From contig NZ_WJIC01000019.1 in assembly GCF_009649815.1 (NCBI RefSeq), forward strand, positions 62,001 to 126,000: a DNA stretch of 64,000 nt, written 5' to 3'. Position numbers and translations under genes: made by a program. The notes under the pieces were generated by a model that saw only the letters and a list, made by a program, of their open reading frames with translations, was not told the origin of the DNA and searched no databases. This DNA comes from Nocardia sp. SYP-A9097 (GTDB taxonomy: Bacteria; Actinomycetota; Actinomycetes; Mycobacteriales; Mycobacteriaceae). Below, in pieces: positions 60,047 to 64,000 of the stretch. Each line of letters begins with the position of its first letter. Position 1 is the stretch's first letter.

Positions 60047-60796
60047 GTCTGGACCGTTGCGGGCATCCGCCCGATCAATCAATAGGTCTCGTTGTGGTTC
60101 CTGCGCCCGAACGCTGAGCAGGTGGCTACACAGCAGCGATCGTCGAATCTCTCGGAGACTGCCGGTGGCCACGGCATTCAACACTGGACAAGGTCAGGAA
60201 GCCGCACAAGCACCGAAAAGTTCGCTGAATAATTGCCAGTACTGTCGTGCTACAGACCGCTCCTGAACACTCGCCGTTCCGACAACCCCAGGCCGGTGGG
60301 CGCGTGAACTTTGCGCTCACCTCGATCGTCATCCCCATGGCTCTGCTTACCAAGGACTTCATCAGGTTGTGATCGGCCGCGCGAACCGCGATTGCCGCTC
60401 AGCCCGATGCGCAACACCCGGGCCGGCGGTGCCCTCCCCGATGATCATCCAGACAGCCCGTGGTCGACGATTCCTGTTGTGACACAAACAAGCTCGATGC
60501 CAGGGCTGCGGTGACCGGCATGCGTGACGGCGGGTGCGAAGGTTCATGTGAAATGGTTCGTGTTTGGTACAGCAAGGTATCCGGTATCCGTCCGGCTGGG
60601 CGGAAGCCCAAGAGCGACAAGGCCAACGGCGAGGTTCCGACAGAACTCGACATCCCTGCGGGTGGCAGACGACAAGAACACCCCGTTCGTTCGCCTCGAT
60701 CAGGCTGGACGCGCCCGTAGCGGCCACATCTCATACCAGACAGAAAGGGCCTACCCAGGGCAGTGAGCGAACGCCGGTTGGAATAAGCCCCCAACG
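60047..60796. other. No convincing gene
   Basis: About 750 bases with lower coding bias. Short overlapping frames occur on both strands without ribosome sites or recognisable motifs. Given the fragments on its left, it may be decayed mobile-element DNA. Confidence 0.5.
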
Positions 60797-61264
60797 GTGG
60801 ACCTAGCTGGACGTTATTCCAACAGGACTGACCTGCAGAAACTCGAAACCACCCGGGCTAAAATCGACGCCGGGCAAGGCTCATCCGCCCAGCGCCGACG
60901 CAAGAAGCCGCCAGCGACCAGACTCCCCGAGCCCCGCAAGATCGAGCGACGTCTCCCCTCCGCGACGGTCGAGGAACTGATCCAGGCCTACGGTGACGGC
61001 GCATCCACCGCCGAACTCGCCGCACGATTCGAAATCTCCAAGACCGCGGTACTGACACTCTTGACCAAGCACGAGGTCCCCCGGCGGTATCAATCCATGA
61101 CCACCCCAGACATCGACCACGCCGAACGGCTCTACCTCACAGGCCACTCACTCACCAGCTGCAGCCGACTCACCGGCTTCCCCGCCAGCACCATCAGAGA
61201 CGCCCTGCGCACCCGCGGCACACCCATGCGGCCGGCCGGAGGCCGCCGACACGGGCCACACTAG
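60797..61264 (+). CDS. Helix-turn-helix protein of recombinase/transposon type
   Basis: 155 residues from a GTG. A Lys/Arg-rich N-terminus (RRRKKPPATRLPEPRKIERR) precedes two HTH units: ATVEELIQAYGDGASTAELA with RFEISKTAVLTLL, and MTTPDIDHAERLYLTGHSLT with GFPASTIRDALRTRG. This resembles the DNA-binding tail of actinobacterial serine recombinases, here without the catalytic domain. It may be a stand-alone accessory protein or a remnant. Confidence 0.6.
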   Translation: MDLAGRYSNRTDLQKLETTRAKIDAGQGSSAQRRRKKPPATRLPEPRKIERRLPSATVEELIQAYGDGASTAELAARFEISKTAVLTLLTKHEVPRRYQSMTTPDIDHAERLYLTGHSLTSCSRLTGFPASTIRDALRTRGTPMRPAGGRRHGPH

Positions 61265-61391
61265 CGACGCTCGGCGTGTCGACACACCGAAACGTCCACT
61301 GAATACATCCCGCAAGCAATCAGCTAGCAAATTCGCCGGACGTCACCCGATTCGCGCGTAGGAGGCGTCCTCTGCCTGGTCTCGGGACTCC

Positions 61392-62456
61392 TCTGCTTTC
61401 CCCGCGCGTGCAGGGAGCACGTGAAGCCCGCGAGTTCACCGGCGACGAACGACGGCTCACCCCCGCGCGTGCGGGGAGCACCTGTGGCCATTGCGACCTC
61501 GATCGTGAGATCTGGGCTCACCCCCGCGCGTGCGGGGAGCACTCGGGGTCGAAATTGGGCACTTCGATGGACATGGGCTCACCCCCGCGCGTGCGGGGAG
61601 CACTATCCGTCGCCGTCGAGCCAAACGTATGCCTTGGGCTCACCCCCGCGCGTGCGGGGAGCACCCACTGAATTCGACGGCTTGCATATCGGTGGGGGGC
61701 TTACCCCGCGCGTGCGGGGAGCACAGCACCTCGACGGGCAGCCGTGGCGTGCAGTCGGGCTCACCCCCGCGCGTGCGGGGAGCACCCTCGGGGTCGGCGG
61801 ACAGCTGGAACTTCTGGGGGCTCACCCCCGCGCGTGCGGGGAGCACAGATCACCGAACACCGTCTTCAAAACTTCGAGGGGCTCACCCCCGCGCGTGCGG
61901 GGAGCACTGCATTGCTCCCGACGTGTCCGCCGTCGTGATGGGCTCACCCCCGCGCGTGCGGGGAGCACTTGCGTTTCTGCTGCCACGTGTTGACGGTGTC
62001 GGGCTCACCCCCGCGCGTGCGGGGAGCACTGCGCCGAAAACGATCTGCGGTGCGGCGCATGGGGCTCACCCCCGCGCGTGCGGGGAGCACCGTTTAGGCG
62101 GAAGGACCTTTGGCTGGGGCGTGGGCTCACCCCCGCGCGTGCGGGGAGCACTTCGTCGGGGCCGACGGGGCCGATGATCTTGGCGGCTCACCCCCGCGCG
62201 TGCGGGGAGCACCGGGGGTGTGCGGTGATTCGGACCAAGACGGTGGGCTCACCCCCGCGCGTGCGGGGAGCACTCGTTGTAGGTGGCGCGCCGCAGGAAA
62301 TCTTTGGGCTCACCCCCGCGCGTGCGGGGAGCACATGCGATAGTTAGTTAGCGAAAGGATCGAAGTGGGCTCACCCCCGCGCGTGCGGGGAGCACCCGTT
62401 CCGCGGCGGTGAACATGCCCGCGTTCAGGGCTCACCCCCGCGCGTGCGGGGAGCAC
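61392..62456 (-). CRISPR. Type I-E-like CRISPR array: 18 repeats, 17 spacers
   Basis: 29-nt repeats begin at 61453, 61514, 61575, 61636, 61697, 61757, 61818, 61879, 61940, 62001, 62062, 62123, 62184, 62245, 62306, 62367 and 62428, with a degenerate one at 61392-61420. All spacers are 32 nt. Read on the minus strand the repeat is GTGCTCCCCG...CGGGGGTGAGCCC, the I-E pattern with a CCCCGC/GCGGGG stem. The degenerate repeat at the left marks the distal end, so the leader is on the right. The repeat at 61697 is 28 nt with a T and a lost C. No cas gene is visible in the window. Confidence 0.97.
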
Positions 62457-62817
62457 TTCCTGACCAGCCGTTCCACAGCGCGAGTACCCGCTTTTCATTC
62501 ACTTTATGTTGCGTTCCGCGCGGACCGAAACGCGACAACACCCACCTACCCGCCTCTCTCACCTACCTTGTGGACACTCTTCGAAAATCGATACTGACAC
62601 ACTTTCCGCGAGTGCCCCGATCGAAATCTGCACGGGGTCTTGATATTTGACGATGACCTGCAGGATCTCGTCCACCGCACGTGCTGAGATGGAGCCCGCG
62701 ACGCCGCACCCAGCACCATCAGTGGTTTACAGCGGTTAGACCGCCTGTGCGTGAACACCCGATCGACACCTGATGCTGGTTCATGACGTTCGAGCACCAC
62801 AGCGGGAGAACTCATCA
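62457..62817. other. CRISPR leader side and adjacent non-coding DNA
   Basis: Immediately right of the leader-proximal repeat, the minus strand reads toward the array through AT-richer stretches (ATAAAGTGAATGAAAAGC) and ends GGCTGGTCAGGAA at the first repeat. This is the expected leader place. Further right, a start-less minus-strand frame (ARAVDEILQVIVKYQDPVQI then SIGALAESVSVSIFEECP) looks like a remnant gene. cas genes are absent. Confidence 0.5.
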
Positions 62818-63082
62818 GACCCGAAGGAGCGCTCGACGACCTCGGAGACCAACCGCACTATTCCCACTCGACAGCCGCGCCGTAACGGTGTTCGATGGAT
62901 CGAACCATCGCACCACCGGGAACCAGCACAGGCGCTGTTGCGCGGCAACCGTCACCACCGCAGCGCAACCGCAGTGGGACAGGATGCCACCGTGGGATAC
63001 GACTTCAACTGCCCCACATGCCAACACGACGACCAGGTACAGCGAGTGCCCGCCATCCGGGCCTCAGGAACCTCGACGTACT
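62818..63082 (+). repeat. Direct repeat flanking the CRISPR region, right copy
   Basis: Matches 59650-59912 in the same orientation. Recombination between the copies would delete or circularise about 3.2 kb including the HTH gene and the CRISPR array. This copy continues into the complete zinc-ribbon gene, so it is the parental form. Confidence 0.85.
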
Positions 63083-63600
63083 ACGGATCCGACTACTACT
63101 CCGGAGTCGGCATCAGCCCGAGCGGTCTCGTCCCGGTGTTCGGCTCGACCACGATTGAGCGAACCCGCTCCACCAGGCTGGCGCAATCACTGGCACCGGA
63201 GCCGGAACAGCGACGCACAGGCAAACTGATTCTGCTCGGCCTCATACTCTCGATGCCCGCGCTTCTCATCGCTGTTGCCGCTGTCATAGGAATCGTTCAA
63301 CCCCACAAGGATGTCTCAGTGCCCCTGTACATCCTCGTATGTATGGGTTATGTGTTCTCACTTGCGACCCCTTCTCTGCTGCTACTCGCAGCAGCTGTAC
63401 TTAGGAGGCGCCGCAACAATCGAATCATCCGTGGTCGCCGCGCCGCTCGAAGCGTTTGGAACGCCGGCTACTACTGCCACCGATGTGGCTACTGCTTCTG
63501 GCCATACGCCGTTGCACCCGGAATTCCAGCGCAACAGTCTTTCTCTCCCAACGACTTCCGCCGGATCGTCTGGAGTGCAGGCGGTTACGCAAATAGCTAG
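62992..63600 (+). CDS. Zinc-ribbon protein with two membrane segments, unknown function
   Basis: 202 residues from the GTG at 62992, with AGGA eight bases upstream. It opens with FNCPTCQHDDQV (CxxC), has two hydrophobic segments at about 85-108 (GLILSMPALLIAVAAVIGIV) and 118-142 (LVCMGYVFSLATPSLLLLAA), a basic RRRRNNRIIRGRRAARS stretch, and a second knuckle YYCHRCGYCFWP. Both zinc halves would be on the cytoplasmic side. An open frame extends upstream to 62773 without a better start. It belongs to the integrated element; function unknown. Confidence 0.6.
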   Translation: MGYDFNCPTCQHDDQVQRVPAIRASGTSTYYGSDYYSGVGISPSGLVPVFGSTTIERTRSTRLAQSLAPEPEQRRTGKLILLGLILSMPALLIAVAAVIGIVQPHKDVSVPLYILVCMGYVFSLATPSLLLLAAAVLRRRRNNRIIRGRRAARSVWNAGYYCHRCGYCFWPYAVAPGIPAQQSFSPNDFRRIVWSAGGYANS

Positions 63601-64000
63601 CTGAAGGTCCTCGCAGCTATGGGACAGGAGCACTGCACAATCGAAGGCGGCCGCATTCTCCTGACTACCAGCAGCTTCCTATCCACGCGTACAGCTATCG
63701 CATATGCCCCAGAACAGTTGTCGGACCAAATCATTCCACAACATCCCCTACTGTATGTCGCCTAAAAAATCATCATCAATAAGCCCCCGCTGCCGCATTC
63801 AAAATGAGCGCGGTGGGCGATGCACAACTACGCGGCAGTATCTAGCCCCCCGACGCGTGACGTTGTATTCCCTCTGGGCGCCTGAGTAGATATTTCCCCG
63901 AGGTAATGCGCACTGCGCATGACGGGGCCTTGACCACAGGCGCGGCCTCCCTCCGATATCACTCCGCGCCAGACTGCACCTTCATTTCTTCTGCTCAGAA
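63601..64000. other. No gene seen
   Basis: 400 bases of lower GC with only short frames. No repeat of the tRNA-Pro 3' end, no terminator and no cas-like sequence was found here. Confidence 0.5.

Noticed and set aside
61408..62498. Long open frames across the CRISPR array with repeated AHPRACGEH- or GSPPRVRGA-like peptides
   Set aside because: They are translations of the 29-nt repeat at 61-nt spacing and have no ribosome site; the array explains them.
63704..63889. Short plus-strand frame near the right edge
   Set aside because: No ribosome site, atypical composition and no recognisable motif.
62457..64000. cas genes next to the array
   Set aside because: No Cas1, Cas2, Cas3 or Cascade-like sequence was recognised on either strand in the visible part.

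Overview
The window is high-GC DNA from a mycolic-acid actinomycete, most likely Nocardia or a close relative. The evidence is GC-rich codon use, frequent GTG/TTG starts with GTGA start/stop overlaps, a mycobacterial-type GlnX-GlnH-PknG module, a CYP125-type steroid P450, KstR-type operators and an XRE/DUF397 regulator pair. No rRNA is present. There is one tRNA (tRNA-Pro, GGG).

Layout. 0-2 kb: the 5' end of an XRE regulator, small unknown genes, a Fer4/CDGSH-type protein with an unusual CDGSC motif, and a non-coding stretch with palindromic repeats. 2-12 kb: TetR and PucR-type regulators, a lipase, an AAA ATPase divergent from a 1003-residue PcfJ-like protein, an isochorismatase-family hydrolase and a 2OG-Fe(II) oxygenase. 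12-14 kb: an ammonium transporter gene broken by a one-base frameshift, with a divergent P-II protein. 14-23 kb: a seven-gene operon with one-to-four-base overlaps or short gaps (glnX, glnH, coiled-coil protein, pknG, PP2C phosphatase, VWA protein, FHA protein). Three of its products share double zinc ribbons. This looks like an extended amino-acid/nitrogen signalling module and is the strongest candidate for an under-described system.

23-41 kb: cell-envelope and accessory genes. These include a glycine-zipper exported protein, a D,D-carboxypeptidase, a DUF559-like protein, XRE/DUF397, a PI-PLC-like enzyme, an MFS pump with divergent MarR, and an alpha/beta hydrolase-GH3 beta-glucosidase pair with divergent TetR. 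Two copies of a 92-bp palindromic element lie 29 kb apart in opposite orientation. 41-55 kb: lipid, steroid and ketone-body catabolism. This part holds a KstD-like flavoprotein behind a perfect KstR box, a transporter / 3-hydroxybutyrate dehydrogenase / acetoacetyl-CoA synthetase operon with divergent LysR, a CYP125-like P450 with an apparent leaderless promoter, a TerD protein fused to a PD-(D/E)XK-like nuclease domain, and a 3alpha/20beta-HSD-like SDR behind a second KstR-type palindrome.

57-64 kb: an integrated element beside tRNA-Pro. A tyrosine integrase with an inserted winged-helix-like segment lies against the tRNA 3' end. Beyond it are HTH proteins, gene fragments and an 18-repeat type I-E-like CRISPR array with no cas genes in the window. 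The array lies between two roughly 260-bp direct repeats that carry the start of a zinc-ribbon membrane protein gene. The far end of the element is not visible.
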